From Aquisalinus sp. (GTDB lineage: Bacteria; Pseudomonadota; Alphaproteobacteria; Caulobacterales; Parvularculaceae): 35,916 nt of DNA. Below the pieces are notes generated by a model. The model saw nothing but the letters and a program-made list of their open reading frames with translations. It did not search any database and had not been told where the DNA came from. Of this stretch, positions 24,470-32,232 are shown in pieces (within the stretch, counting starts at the first letter, position 1; every line of letters starts with the position of its first letter). The stretch covers positions 1 through 35,916 of the forward strand of contig JALEGJ010000087.1 of NCBI GenBank assembly GCA_022763115.1, written 5' to 3'. The position numbers and the translations under genes are program-made.

Positions 24470-24937
24470 ATGAGTGATCTCGGTAATCTGCTGACCCCCG
24501 AACGGGTCATTGTACATGCGCAAGCAAACTGCAAGCGGGAGGCCCTGTCCCTGCTGGCGGAAAAATGCGGAGACCTCTCCGGCATTGCTTGCGACAAGAT
24601 ACTGACGGTTTTGCAGGAGCGTGAAAAACTCGGCTCCACGGGTGTCGGCGGGGGCATCGCAATCCCCCATGGCAAGGTCAAAGGCATTGATGAGATGCTT
24701 GGCGTTCTCGCGCTTCTCAAAAAGCCGGTGGACTTCGACGCTGTAGATGGTGAGCCGGTTGATCTGCTGTTTTTGTTGCTCGCCCCTGAAGAGGCAAATG
24801 CCATGCACCTGAAAACATTGTCCAGGGTTGCGCGGTTAATGCGGAATGATGATGTGCGTGCGTCGATGCGCGGTGCCAGCTCTGCTGATGCCCTTTATGC
24901 GATTGCCATGGAACGCGAACGCTCCCGCGCCGCCTGA
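24470..24937 (+). CDS. ptsN: Nitrogen-PTS EIIA protein
   Basis: A 155-residue EIIA-Ntr protein of the nitrogen phosphotransferase system. It accepts phosphate from NPr on the His in GGIAIPHGKVKG (His67) and regulates other proteins, such as potassium transport and sensor kinases, rather than carrying sugar. LLTPERVIVHAQANCKREAL and LLAPEEANAMHLKTLSRVARLMRN are typical. The ATG at 24470 has GAGG upstream; the frame is open 21 codons earlier, but those residues do not belong to the family. A 7-bp inverted repeat (TCACTTT at 24362-24368, AAAGTGA at 24381-24387) lies between hpf and this gene. Confidence 0.94.
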   Translation: MSDLGNLLTPERVIVHAQANCKREALSLLAEKCGDLSGIACDKILTVLQEREKLGSTGVGGGIAIPHGKVKGIDEMLGVLALLKKPVDFDAVDGEPVDLLFLLLAPEEANAMHLKTLSRVARLMRNDDVRASMRGASSADALYAIAMERERSRAA

Positions 24938-24960
24938 TTTTTTGCAGAAGTCGCCATCTT

Positions 24961-25242
24961 TTAATGAACGCTGACAGGCGTCATTTCGTTCTGCCGTGCC
25001 GCGGCAAAGGCGAGGTCACGGTCGCCCATCAAGGCAATTCGGGCACCATCAGCAGCATGCAGCGCGTAGAGGACCGTTTCGGCAGGAATTTCGACGTCGA
25101 ATTCCTCACCTTCTGTGAGATCTTCCATGACATCAGCCGCGATCACAGGACGAACATAGACAAGATTTTTGCCGCCCAGACGCGCGAAGGCGTTCTGTGT
25201 TGGTTGCTTCGTTGTATCCGTGTTTTCTTTGGAATTTATCAT
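24961..25242 (-). CDS. DUF1150-family protein
   Basis: A 93-residue protein of the DUF1150 family, found almost only in alphaproteobacteria. The core is FARLGGKNLVYVRPVIAADVMEDL, then YALHAADGARIALMGDRDLAFAAARQNEMTPVSVH, whose GDRDLAFAAARQNEM ending is the clearest mark. The function is not established; in other genomes the gene often sits near small heat-shock protein genes, but not here. The start at 25242 was chosen because the family has a short polar N-terminus; the frame runs on for 31 codons. It converges on ptsN with 23 nt between the stops. Confidence 0.82.
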   Translation of the reverse strand: MINSKENTDTTKQPTQNAFARLGGKNLVYVRPVIAADVMEDLTEGEEFDVEIPAETVLYALHAADGARIALMGDRDLAFAAARQNEMTPVSVH

Positions 25243-25378
25243 GGATCTGAAAAGTCCTGTCTGGTCTTGAATTTTTCCCGGTCGGATTATTGCGGTCCTA
25301 CCAGAAGTATGTCTTTCGGCTAGTCTAGCAAGCAAACTCTATTAAACGGTAAAGTCTGCTGCTTTCTTCGTACCTCTA

Positions 25379-25422
25379 CCGGTATAATATGACCGGATTA
25401 TGATATACTATAACATATCATA
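25379..25422. repeat. Two dyads in an AT-rich spacer
   Basis: CCGGT (25379-25383) faces ACCGG (25392-25396), and TATGATAT (25399-25406) faces ATATCATA (25415-25422) with 8 nt between. Both lie in the AT-rich 213-nt spacer upstream of the DUF1150 gene and downstream of uppP. They may be operator sites for the DUF1150 promoter or a weak uppP terminator. Confidence 0.35.
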
Positions 25423-25455
25423 GCGTAACTTTATCACATTTCAAGTTACAGTTGT

Positions 25456-26259
25456 TCACAGGGTCGCGATGCCTATCAATGCGAGTCCCAGAAGGATCCT
25501 GTAAGCGACGAAAGGCGTGAAGCTCATATGTCTCGTCATTTTCATGAACAGATGAATGGTTGCAAAAGCTGCAAGGAACGACAGTGAAATCGCGATTGCG
25601 GCATCTCTCAGGCTGGCTTGCGCACCGTCAGCAACCAGCTGAGCGCCTGCCAGCAAGCCGAAGGCGAGAATTGTCGGTATCGACAGCAGCATGGAAAAGC
25701 GCGCTGCCTCCGTGCGTGAATATCCCAGAAAACGGGCTGCGGTGATGGTCATGCCGGAACGACTGCTGCCCGGGATCAGGGCCACAGCCTGCGCACAACC
25801 GATGCTCACCACGGCTTTCCAGGAAAAATCTTCACCAGCCTCTTCTGTCACGGGCTTTCTGTCCGCATACCAGAGCACAATGCCAAAAACGATACTGGCA
25901 ACGCCGATCACAATCATGCTGCGCAGGTGGTCAATCAGGCCAGTGAATACGATAATCGGTGCCACCACCATGGTCGGGATGGTCGCCGCCGCGATCATCA
26001 GGAACAGGCGACGGTTGCGGCTGTCGCGCATCCGCAGCGTATCAATCCCGCCGAGAAATAGCTGACCCGTCTCGCGCCGGAAATACAGCATCACGGCCCC
26101 CAGTGAGCCCACATGAACAGCCACATCAATCAGCGGCCCCTGATCTGCCCAAGAGGGAACTGCCTCCGGCACAAGAATAAGATGTGCGGAAGAGGAGACG
26201 GGGATGAACTCTGTGATGCCTTGCACAATCGCGAGGATGATGAGCTGGAGAAGCGGCAT
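25456..26259 (-). CDS. uppP: Undecaprenyl-diphosphate phosphatase
   Basis: A 267-residue integral membrane enzyme of the BacA/UppP family that dephosphorylates undecaprenyl pyrophosphate, renewing the lipid carrier for peptidoglycan, LPS O-chains and exopolysaccharide. The two catalytic signatures are present: GITEFIPVSSSAHL near the N-terminus and ALIPGSSRSGMTI in the middle. Seven or eight hydrophobic helices are visible. The ATG at 26259 has AGGAAA 7 nt upstream; a TTG at 26277 is in frame but would place that site inside the gene. It is divergent from the wza-like gene, so it may serve the polysaccharide cluster as well as cell-wall synthesis. It also gives bacitracin tolerance in other bacteria. 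Confidence 0.95.
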   Translation of the reverse strand: MPLLQLIILAIVQGITEFIPVSSSAHLILVPEAVPSWADQGPLIDVAVHVGSLGAVMLYFRRETGQLFLGGIDTLRMRDSRNRRLFLMIAAATIPTMVVAPIIVFTGLIDHLRSMIVIGVASIVFGIVLWYADRKPVTEEAGEDFSWKAVVSIGCAQAVALIPGSSRSGMTITAARFLGYSRTEAARFSMLLSIPTILAFGLLAGAQLVADGAQASLRDAAIAISLSFLAAFATIHLFMKMTRHMSFTPFVAYRILLGLALIGIATL

Positions 26260-26364
26260 GGGCAGTTTCCTGTTCAAAAGCCCTGTCTGCAGCAGGTGCA
26301 GGCCGCAAATAAGGTCAGGGATATCTTTTTTCTGCCTTTATAGGGCATCAGGTTTACAGAATGT

Positions 26365-26394
26365 TTGCTGTAACGGCAGGAAAGTCTCTATAGT
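26365..26394 (+). promoter_or_regulatory. Candidate promoter of the wza-like gene
   Basis: TTGCTG (26365-26370) and TATAGT (26389-26394) are 18 nt apart in the 175-nt divergent spacer to uppP. The start point would be near 26401, leaving a leader of about 35 nt. The -10 is good and the -35 acceptable. Confidence 0.4.
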
Positions 26395-26434
26395 GTTCGC
26401 AACCTTGAAGATTCCTGTCGAAAGGAAATGCCCC

Positions 26435-27013
26435 ATGAGATTGTCTGTTTTGCTTTTTGCCCTGTTGTCGCTCGCCGCCTGCGGATCAATGCCACAGTCC
26501 GGTCCAGCTATAGGCGCTCCACAACCGGACCTGCAAGTCGTCACGGATGATGTAAGGGAATATACGCTTGGACCGGGGGACAAGCTGCGCCTTATCGTGT
26601 TCGGCGAGGAGGACCTTTCCGGCGAGTTTCTGGTTGATGGCAGCGGCATTGTTTCTTTGCCGCTGGTGGGAGAGATTTCCGCTCAAGGCAAAACCGTGCG
26701 GGAGTTCCAGCGTTCTGTAGAATCCTCCTTGCGCGATGGGTATCTGAACGATCCGCGCGTCAGTGCCGAGGTGCTCAATTTCAGACCCTTCTACATTCTG
26801 GGCGAGGTCAACAGCCCTGGTACCTACCCCTATAGTGACAGCCTGACCGTGCTGAATGCGGTCGCGGTTGCTGAAGGCTTTACCTATCGCGCCAATCAGC
26901 GTGTTGTCTTTATCCGCCGGGACGGCGCGACGACCGAGCAGCAATACCCGCTGACCTCCACGACGCCGGTGCGTCCAGGGGACACGATCCGGATTGCAGA
27001 GCGCATCTTTTAG
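26435..27013 (+). CDS. Polysaccharide export outer-membrane lipoprotein (short Wza type)
   Basis: A 192-residue lipoprotein: signal peptide with lipobox LAAC (Cys16), a Poly_export domain (about 40-115, YTLGPGDKLRLIVFGEEDLSG, GSGIVSLPLVGEI) and one SLBB domain (about 117-185, YILGEVNSPGTYPY, VVFIRRDG, VRPGDTIRI). It is half the size of E. coli Wza (about 380 residues) and lacks the C-terminal amphipathic helix that spans the outer membrane. Short forms like this are common in alphaproteobacteria and are thought to work with a separate barrel; the barrel protein encoded next would fit that role. AAAGGAAA (26421-26428) is a good ribosome site. Confidence 0.92.
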   Translation: MRLSVLLFALLSLAACGSMPQSGPAIGAPQPDLQVVTDDVREYTLGPGDKLRLIVFGEEDLSGEFLVDGSGIVSLPLVGEISAQGKTVREFQRSVESSLRDGYLNDPRVSAEVLNFRPFYILGEVNSPGTYPYSDSLTVLNAVAVAEGFTYRANQRVVFIRRDGATTEQQYPLTSTTPVRPGDTIRIAERIF

Positions 27014-27276
27014 AAAGCCGGCGGTGGTGTCCCTGATACCGTAGCAGGATCTGCCACGTTTTTGCGAAAACTTCACGCCCTCTCCCTTGGGGCGACCGCG
27101 TGAAACTGTAGCTCGCGCAAACGGCACCGGCAGGGTAGCTGGCATGCCTTGCGGCATATTCAGGTTACGGCCTGACAGCTTCGGTTGTAATTTGTCTCCA
27201 TCAGAATGAAACATTTCCCTGCTCCTGCCTGGTCAATGACCAAGTTAATCAATCTGTTATATTCTCACCGTTAAAA

Positions 27277-27291
27277 GAACATATGTAGAAC
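27277..27291. promoter_or_regulatory. Second LexA-type box
   Basis: An exact GAAC-N7-GAAC (GTTC-N7-GTTC on the minus strand) lies in non-coding DNA. For plus-strand transcription it falls just upstream of TATAAT (27298-27303), though no good -35 is placed for it. On the minus strand a perfect TTGACA (27303-27308) stands 17 nt from CATATG (27280-27285), so the box would cover that -10. About one exact match is expected by chance in a window this size, so the promoter context is the main support. Confidence 0.45.
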
Positions 27292-27354
27292 AATGTATAT
27301 AATGTCAACACCTTTTCTCTGGTCTGATGCAGGTTTTCTCCCGGATACCCTCTA

Positions 27355-27554
27355 GCAGATGCCGTCTGCCGCAAAGTCTCACTATCGGGCAGCAGTTCGC
27401 CTGCCGCGCGAAAGACTTTGCAAGGGTTCCCTAACCGGTTGATTTTTCTGGAAAAACCAGAGTTAACCAATGCTTATCTTCTGGCTGTTAAGCATATCCT
27501 GCATTATGCTTGGTGTGAGGGGCCCTGTCGGGCGCTCCGTTGCCGGGCAACGGA
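27355..27554 (+). promoter_or_regulatory. Structured leader of the barrel gene (series of hairpins)
   Basis: Six stem-loops are lined up in 200 nt. GCAGA/TCTGC (27355-27369). A two-tier stem with outer GCAAAGTCT/AGACTTTGC (27371-27379, 27413-27421) and inner GGCAG/CTGCC (27388-27392, 27401-27405). TCTGG/CCAGA (27447-27461). AAGCATA/TATGCTT (27490-27511). GCCC/GGGC (27522-27533). TCCGTTGC/GCAACGGA with a CGG loop (27536-27554). The last ends 16 nt before the Shine-Dalgarno site of the barrel gene. No known riboswitch class was recognised. Confidence 0.45.
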
Positions 27555-27581
27555 TAGGTTGCAGACAAACGAGGACTGCGC

Positions 27582-28877
27582 ATGTTTGACTTGAAAAACG
27601 TATTGACGGTTACGCTGTCACTTGGGGCACTGGGCGTTTGTGACATCGCCGCAGCGCAGGAATCACTTTTCGCACGGGATCGCAACACCAGCGTTCTTCA
27701 GCGCGAGCGACCTGAATATGCGCCGCAAGGCGTGCGGGCTGGCAGCTTTATCGTGCGACCGCGCGTTGATCTCAGCCTCGGGTACACGGACAATACGTTC
27801 GCGATTGATCCGGACATCAATCCGCAGTTCGGCGAGCAGGAAGATTTCTACTTCGTCTTGCGCCCGAGCGTGCAGGCAGAAAGCAACTGGAACCGTCATT
27901 CCCTTGTGACTGGCGCTTATGTCGAGACTTATCAGCATGTCGATATCGATGAAGCCAATGCGCTGAATGCCGGTATCTTCGCTGATGCGGTGATTGATGT
28001 ATCCCGCACCACAGCGATTGAACTCGGTGGTGCCTATGACAAACTGGCAGAAAGCCGCAAGGTCTCAACAGCTGACATTTTTGATGATCCTGTCGACTAC
28101 AAGCGCGGTGAAGTTTACGCCGGTCTGCGTCAGGAATTCGGTCGCATTCGTTATCGTGGTCGCCTGTCCTATGCTGATTATGACTATGATGACGCGTTCT
28201 CTCTCGTCAGCAATACACCGGTAGATCAGGACTTCCGTGACCTGGAAGAAACATCTGTTCTCCTGCAGGCTGGCTATGCGGTGACACGTGATGCCTCTGT
28301 GTTCATCCGCAGTACATTCCGCCAACGGAACTTTCCGACGCCGACACCAGGCGGGCTTAACCGTGACTCTGAAGGCTACACGATCGCCGCAGGTGTTGAT
28401 TTCGACATCACGCGTCTTGTTCGCGGTACGCTCGCGCTTGGGTATCTGGAAGAAGAATTCGATGACCCGGCACTGGAAACCATTGATGGCGTAAGTCTTG
28501 ATGCCGGTCTGGAATGGTTCCCGACAGAGCTGACAACAGTTGGCTTGTCTGCATCACGCGAAGTGCGGGCCTCTCCGCTGATTGCTGATGCGGCGTTCCT
28601 CACCAGCGAAGTGGTTCTGGGTATTGACCATGAAGTCGCACGCAACATCATTCTTTCTGCATCTGCAGGCTATGCGATTGATGATTATGAAAATCTGGAC
28701 CGTGAAGATGAGCGCTATGCGCTGCAACTGGCGGGTACGTATCTCATCAACCAGATTCTTTCTGCCAAGCTCGAATATACCTATGAGCAGCAGGAGTCAG
28801 ATGGCACAACACCTGGCCTCTTTGCCAAGGATTATACAGCAAATGAGCTTCTGCTGACCCTGACCGCAGAGCGCTAA
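27582..28877 (+). CDS. Outer-membrane beta-barrel protein of a polysaccharide cluster
   Basis: A 431-residue protein with a signal peptide (likely cut after IAAA, residue 25) and a long series of alternating hydrophobic/polar strands, for example FIVRPRVDLSLGYTDNTFA and LILSASAGYAI-type strands, ending in LLLTLTAER. This is the pattern of the BBP2_2 (DUF2320) outer-membrane barrel family, usually found in alphaproteobacterial exopolysaccharide loci. It probably forms or supports the outer-membrane exit for the polymer, which fits the short Wza encoded upstream. GAGGAC before the ATG is a good ribosome site. The long leader upstream suggests post-transcriptional control. The exact role is inferred. 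Confidence 0.85.
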   Translation: MFDLKNVLTVTLSLGALGVCDIAAAQESLFARDRNTSVLQRERPEYAPQGVRAGSFIVRPRVDLSLGYTDNTFAIDPDINPQFGEQEDFYFVLRPSVQAESNWNRHSLVTGAYVETYQHVDIDEANALNAGIFADAVIDVSRTTAIELGGAYDKLAESRKVSTADIFDDPVDYKRGEVYAGLRQEFGRIRYRGRLSYADYDYDDAFSLVSNTPVDQDFRDLEETSVLLQAGYAVTRDASVFIRSTFRQRNFPTPTPGGLNRDSEGYTIAAGVDFDITRLVRGTLALGYLEEEFDDPALETIDGVSLDAGLEWFPTELTTVGLSASREVRASPLIADAAFLTSEVVLGIDHEVARNIILSASAGYAIDDYENLDREDERYALQLAGTYLINQILSAKLEYTYEQQESDGTTPGLFAKDYTANELLLTLTAER

Positions 28878-28913
28878 TCAGAGAAATTCGCTTTAAGCGC
28901 GAAAAAAATATCG

Positions 28914-28940
28914 AAATGCGCGTCAGACTGGCGCGCATTT
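28914..28940 (+). terminator. 9-bp hairpin between barrel and Wzc-type genes
   Basis: AAATGCGCG (28914-28922) pairs with CGCGCATTT (28932-28940) around a 9-nt loop, 36 nt after the barrel stop. Four T residues end the stem and run into TGCG, so termination may be partial. It could lower expression of the downstream Wzc-type gene relative to the barrel gene. Confidence 0.5.
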
Positions 28941-29010
28941 TGCGTATTTGGAAACCTCTATGCCCTAATATGGCCATGAAGCTGATAGCCAGCTAGACTG
29001 ATGAGGTATC

Positions 29011-31302
29011 ATGGATACGCACCGCAGCGCAGATGAATTGACGCAGACAATGGCACCCTACGCAGACAATAATTATCCACAAGGCTATGCCCGCCAACCG
29101 AGCATGACGTCGGTAATGTCTGATGCTGCCAACAATCTGCTGATTGACCTACCGCTGCTGCTTGCCATCTTTCGCCGTCGTATCGGCTTGTTCGCTGGTG
29201 GCCTGCTGACCGTTCTGGCGCTGGTTACGCTGGTGACCTTCCAGTTGACCCCGAAATATGTTGCTGAGGCAACTGTCCTGATCGACACACGGAAAAAGCA
29301 GGCGGTGGATATCAGCGCGATTTATTCAGGCGTATCTGCTGACTCTGCTACCGTAGACACAGAAGTGGAACTGATCAGTAGTCGGGTGATCGCCGAGCGT
29401 GTCACGGAAAAACTTTCTCTCTATGAGGATGCAGAGTTTAACCCCACCTTGCGAAAGCCAAAGGGTATCCGTGGCTTCATCAAGAACCTGTTCCCGTCAC
29501 AAGTGACCGAGCCCCTGGATGCCGCCGCCGAGCAGCGTATCGCGCGCGAAAAGACAGTCGATAATGTCATGTCCAACCTGTCTGTGGAGCGCGCTGGCCT
29601 GACCTATCTCATCGCCATCCGCTTTGAGAGCGAAGATCAGCAAAAAGCCGCCGCCGTTGCCAACGCCTTTGCAGAGCAATATCTGGTGCGCCAGCTGGAT
29701 GCCAAGTTTGAATTTATCCGTCGCTCCCGTAGCCATTTGAGTGAACGGACAGAAGAATTGCAGGAAGATGTACGCATCGCCGAAGCGGCGGTTGAGCAGT
29801 ACCGGGAGGAAAATGGTCTGTTTGAGTCGCAAGGAGCGACCCTTACAGAGCAGCAGATTTCCGATATCAACAGCCAGTTGATCACGCAGCGTGCCGCCCT
29901 CGCGGAGCGCCGTGCGCGGCTTTCTTCGGTAACGAGCCAGCTTGATAACGGACTGGGTGCCGACTCCATTTCTGAAGTGCTGAATTCGCCTGTTATCGGT
30001 CAGTTGCGGGCCCAGCAGTCGGAACTGGCACGGCGCAAGTCAGAACTGGCGATTAAATATGGGGAGCGCCACCCCGAGATTCTCAAAGTCAATCGCGAGG
30101 AAGAAGACCTCCTTGCACAGATTGACACAGAGATTTCGCGTATTGTGACGAGCCTTGAAAACGAAGTGAATGTGGCGCGAAACCGTGTCATCTCGCTCGA
30201 ATCCAGCCTTGCTGGCAAGCGCGGAGAGCTGGCTGATAATAACCGCGCCCTTGTGCGTCTGCGCGAACTTGAGCGTCAGGCTGAGGCAAGCCGCACCATC
30301 TATGAGAGTTTCCTCGATGCGTTCAAGGAAAGCAACGAGCAGGAAGCCTTGACAGAAAGCGATGCCGAGATCGTCTCGGCGGCGGTTATCCCGACAAGTC
30401 CGGCTTTCCCGAACAAGATTTTGAACATCCTGCTCGGTCTGGTGCTGGGCGCTGGCATAGGGGCCATGCTGGTGACGCTGGCCGAGATTTTCGACAATGG
30501 TCTGCGTACGGCAGATGATATCGAACGGATGTTGTCCTTGCCACTCGTGACGGCGATCCCAACCCTTTCACCGGGTATTTTATCTGGCAGTGGCGCGAGG
30601 GTCGTGCCGCAGGATTATCTGGTGGATAAGCCGCTTTCCAGTTTTGCGGAGGCCTATCGTACGATACGCAGTTCCGTCTTGCTGGAGACAGGCTCGCGCA
30701 CGAAGCCCAAGGTGCTGGCGCTGACCTCTGCCTTGTCTGGTGAGGGCAAGACGGCGTCGGCGCTTTGCCTTGGTCGCATCTGCGCCATGTCCGGCGACAA
30801 GGTTATTGTCATCGACTGTGATGCACGCCGCCGCATTCTGTCCGATACAGTGCCGGAAGCGACAAAAGGTCTGATGGAAGTGTTGACTGGCGCTGCTCAA
30901 TTGAAGGATGCCGTGCGCAAGGATAGCAAGACCAACCTGCATATCCTGCCGATTGCGGGCGCCCAGCAGGATGTAGTTGATGTGTTTGGCTCGAATGCCT
31001 TTGACTCGCTCATCAGTAAGCTGAAGACAAAGTATGACCTTATCATTCTGGATACGGCGCCTGTGACAGCTGTAGCAGATACGCGGACGATCATCAATTC
31101 AGCCGACAGCACATTGCTCATCGTGAAATGGCGGTCGACTTCCTCAAAGGTCGCCAGATCAGCTGCATCCATTCTCTCCAAGCTGCCAACGCCAGTGCAT
31201 GGTGCTGTTTTGACTCAGGTCGACGCGAAAACGCAGACCCAGTATGGCTATGAGGGAAGTGCAGCTTATTACAGCGAGCACGGAAAGTATTATCATAACT
31301 GA
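29011..31302 (+). CDS. Polysaccharide co-polymerase with BY-kinase domain (Wzc type)
   Basis: A 763-residue inner-membrane protein. It has an N-terminal Wzz domain with a first transmembrane helix (about 55-75), a long periplasmic coiled-coil region, a second helix (about 470-490) and a cytoplasmic bacterial tyrosine kinase. Kinase marks: Walker A SALSGEGKT (573-581), Walker A' VIVIDCD (598-604) and Walker B LIILDTAP (677-684). The C-terminal tyrosine cluster (Tyr745, 747, 753, 754, 760, 761) is the autophosphorylation tail. Cycles of phosphorylation control chain length and export together with the Wza protein. An ATG at 29011 with GAGG upstream sets the start. Confidence 0.94.
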   Translation: MDTHRSADELTQTMAPYADNNYPQGYARQPSMTSVMSDAANNLLIDLPLLLAIFRRRIGLFAGGLLTVLALVTLVTFQLTPKYVAEATVLIDTRKKQAVDISAIYSGVSADSATVDTEVELISSRVIAERVTEKLSLYEDAEFNPTLRKPKGIRGFIKNLFPSQVTEPLDAAAEQRIAREKTVDNVMSNLSVERAGLTYLIAIRFESEDQQKAAAVANAFAEQYLVRQLDAKFEFIRRSRSHLSERTEELQEDVRIAEAAVEQYREENGLFESQGATLTEQQISDINSQLITQRAALAERRARLSSVTSQLDNGLGADSISEVLNSPVIGQLRAQQSELARRKSELAIKYGERHPEILKVNREEEDLLAQIDTEISRIVTSLENEVNVARNRVISLESSLAGKRGELADNNRALVRLRELERQAEASRTIYESFLDAFKESNEQEALTESDAEIVSAAVIPTSPAFPNKILNILLGLVLGAGIGAMLVTLAEIFDNGLRTADDIERMLSLPLVTAIPTLSPGILSGSGARVVPQDYLVDKPLSSFAEAYRTIRSSVLLETGSRTKPKVLALTSALSGEGKTASALCLGRICAMSGDKVIVIDCDARRRILSDTVPEATKGLMEVLTGAAQLKDAVRKDSKTNLHILPIAGAQQDVVDVFGSNAFDSLISKLKTKYDLIILDTAPVTAVADTRTIINSADSTLLIVKWRSTSSKVARSAASILSKLPTPVHGAVLTQVDAKTQTQYGYEGSAAYYSEHGKYYHN

Positions 31303-31315
31303 TGCGGTGGTTGGG

Positions 31316-32116
31316 TTAGCCGAATTTAGCTTTCGCCCAGGTATAGATTTCAATATCCGCCCGGCAGAGATTCTTTATCTCTTCGCAATGCATTGACAGA
31401 CTGTCTTTAGTCTGCGGTGCGTTACTATTCGTTCTATTGTCATGGCCGGGCTGGAAAGTCTTCCCCATCAAATCGCTGACTTTTTCCGAAAATCCGGCAA
31501 GCTGATCGAGAAAGCCGACAACCTGAAACTGCTCAAGCTGCTGCTTGCTGAGGGCGATAGCCTCATCGCCAGAAAAATCAGCCGACATGGGCAGGCCTGA
31601 AAAATACTTTCCATAGAGATTACCCATCACTTTGGCGCGCGGTGTTTTCAGAAATGCCTCCACCGGCATTTCTATGCGACCGTGGCCGCTTTGCTCTGTC
31701 TGATTGAACCTCAGATGTGAATGGAAGCGCTCAATGGGGTCGCGCAGAACTGTAATGAAGTCGTGACTGTCCGCAGCGGCTCTTATCGTGTGCGGGCCAA
31801 GCGGCGCATGGCCGGTAATACATTTGTACCCGGTCGCTAGCGCATAATGCAGCAGATGGCGTCTCAACTCGCTTGCCTGACCCAGCCTCGCATGTTGCTC
31901 CTGCTCTCCATACAGGCGGCTGGCGCTGAAACTGGTTTCCGGGTCAATCATATAACGGGAGAGCCGATAGTGGCGGCGCAGGGCGTTTTCGACAGACGTG
32001 CCAGCGCATTTGGGCACATGCACGAAAACGATACCCCGCGCATGAACCCGGTCTGCGAGCTGCCGCGGGGGCAGGCCGTTTTTCAGGTCAACAAGTGTGC
32101 TGCGGGCCAGTCCCAT
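31316..32116 (-). CDS. Sulfotransferase, Sulfotransfer_2 type
   Basis: A 266-residue PAPS-dependent sulfotransferase. The 5'-phosphosulfate loop is FVHVPKCAGTSVENAL (31-46) and the 3'-phosphate motif is VLRDPIERFHSHL (123-135, Arg125 and Ser133). The HVPKCAGTS form is typical of carbohydrate sulfotransferases of the chondroitin/heparan 2-O type. No signal peptide or transmembrane helix is seen, so it should act in the cytoplasm, probably on lipid-linked sugar units before export. The gene is inverted relative to its neighbours, converges on the Wzc-type gene with 13 nt between stops, and is divergent from the flippase gene. It differs from the second sulfotransferase (34914-35786) in family. 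Confidence 0.88.
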   Translation of the reverse strand: MGLARSTLVDLKNGLPPRQLADRVHARGIVFVHVPKCAGTSVENALRRHYRLSRYMIDPETSFSASRLYGEQEQHARLGQASELRRHLLHYALATGYKCITGHAPLGPHTIRAAADSHDFITVLRDPIERFHSHLRFNQTEQSGHGRIEMPVEAFLKTPRAKVMGNLYGKYFSGLPMSADFSGDEAIALSKQQLEQFQVVGFLDQLAGFSEKVSDLMGKTFQPGHDNRTNSNAPQTKDSLSMHCEEIKNLCRADIEIYTWAKAKFG

Positions 32117-32232
32117 GGCGCTGCCTGCCTCTGTGGTAATCAGGCCCCAGCTTTCTGCGTTTAGGTTAATTTTTTCTGCATGATTTCTGCCCTAAAATGG
32201 CCGTGTGGCGATGCCACGTCCGGATCAGAATT

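Larger units (their letters stand above)
27014..27581. other. 568-nt gene-free region with regulatory structure
   Basis: No plus-strand gene is visible between the wza-like and barrel genes. The left third (27014-27220) has no clear signal except a minus-strand frame starting at 27214 that runs antisense into the wza-like gene. A 13-nt palindrome TGGTCA-A-TGACCA lies at 27230-27242, a LexA-type box at 27277-27291, a TATAAT at 27298-27303, and a chain of hairpins from 27355 to 27554. It is unusually long for this gene-dense window. Confidence 0.6.

Noticed and set aside
27249..27470. 73-codon minus-strand frame in the gene-free gap
   Set aside because: It starts with TTG, has no ribosome site and no recognisable features, and overlaps the hairpin region and the LexA-type box.
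27462..27476. Second CtrA-like site (TTAA-N7-TTAT)
   Set aside because: It has one mismatch in the second half and lies within the hairpin-rich leader. It is too weak to call in AT-rich DNA.
27355..27554. c-di-GMP (GEMM) riboswitch
   Set aside because: The conserved GEMM core and its tetraloop/receptor pattern were not seen. The hairpins are described without a class.
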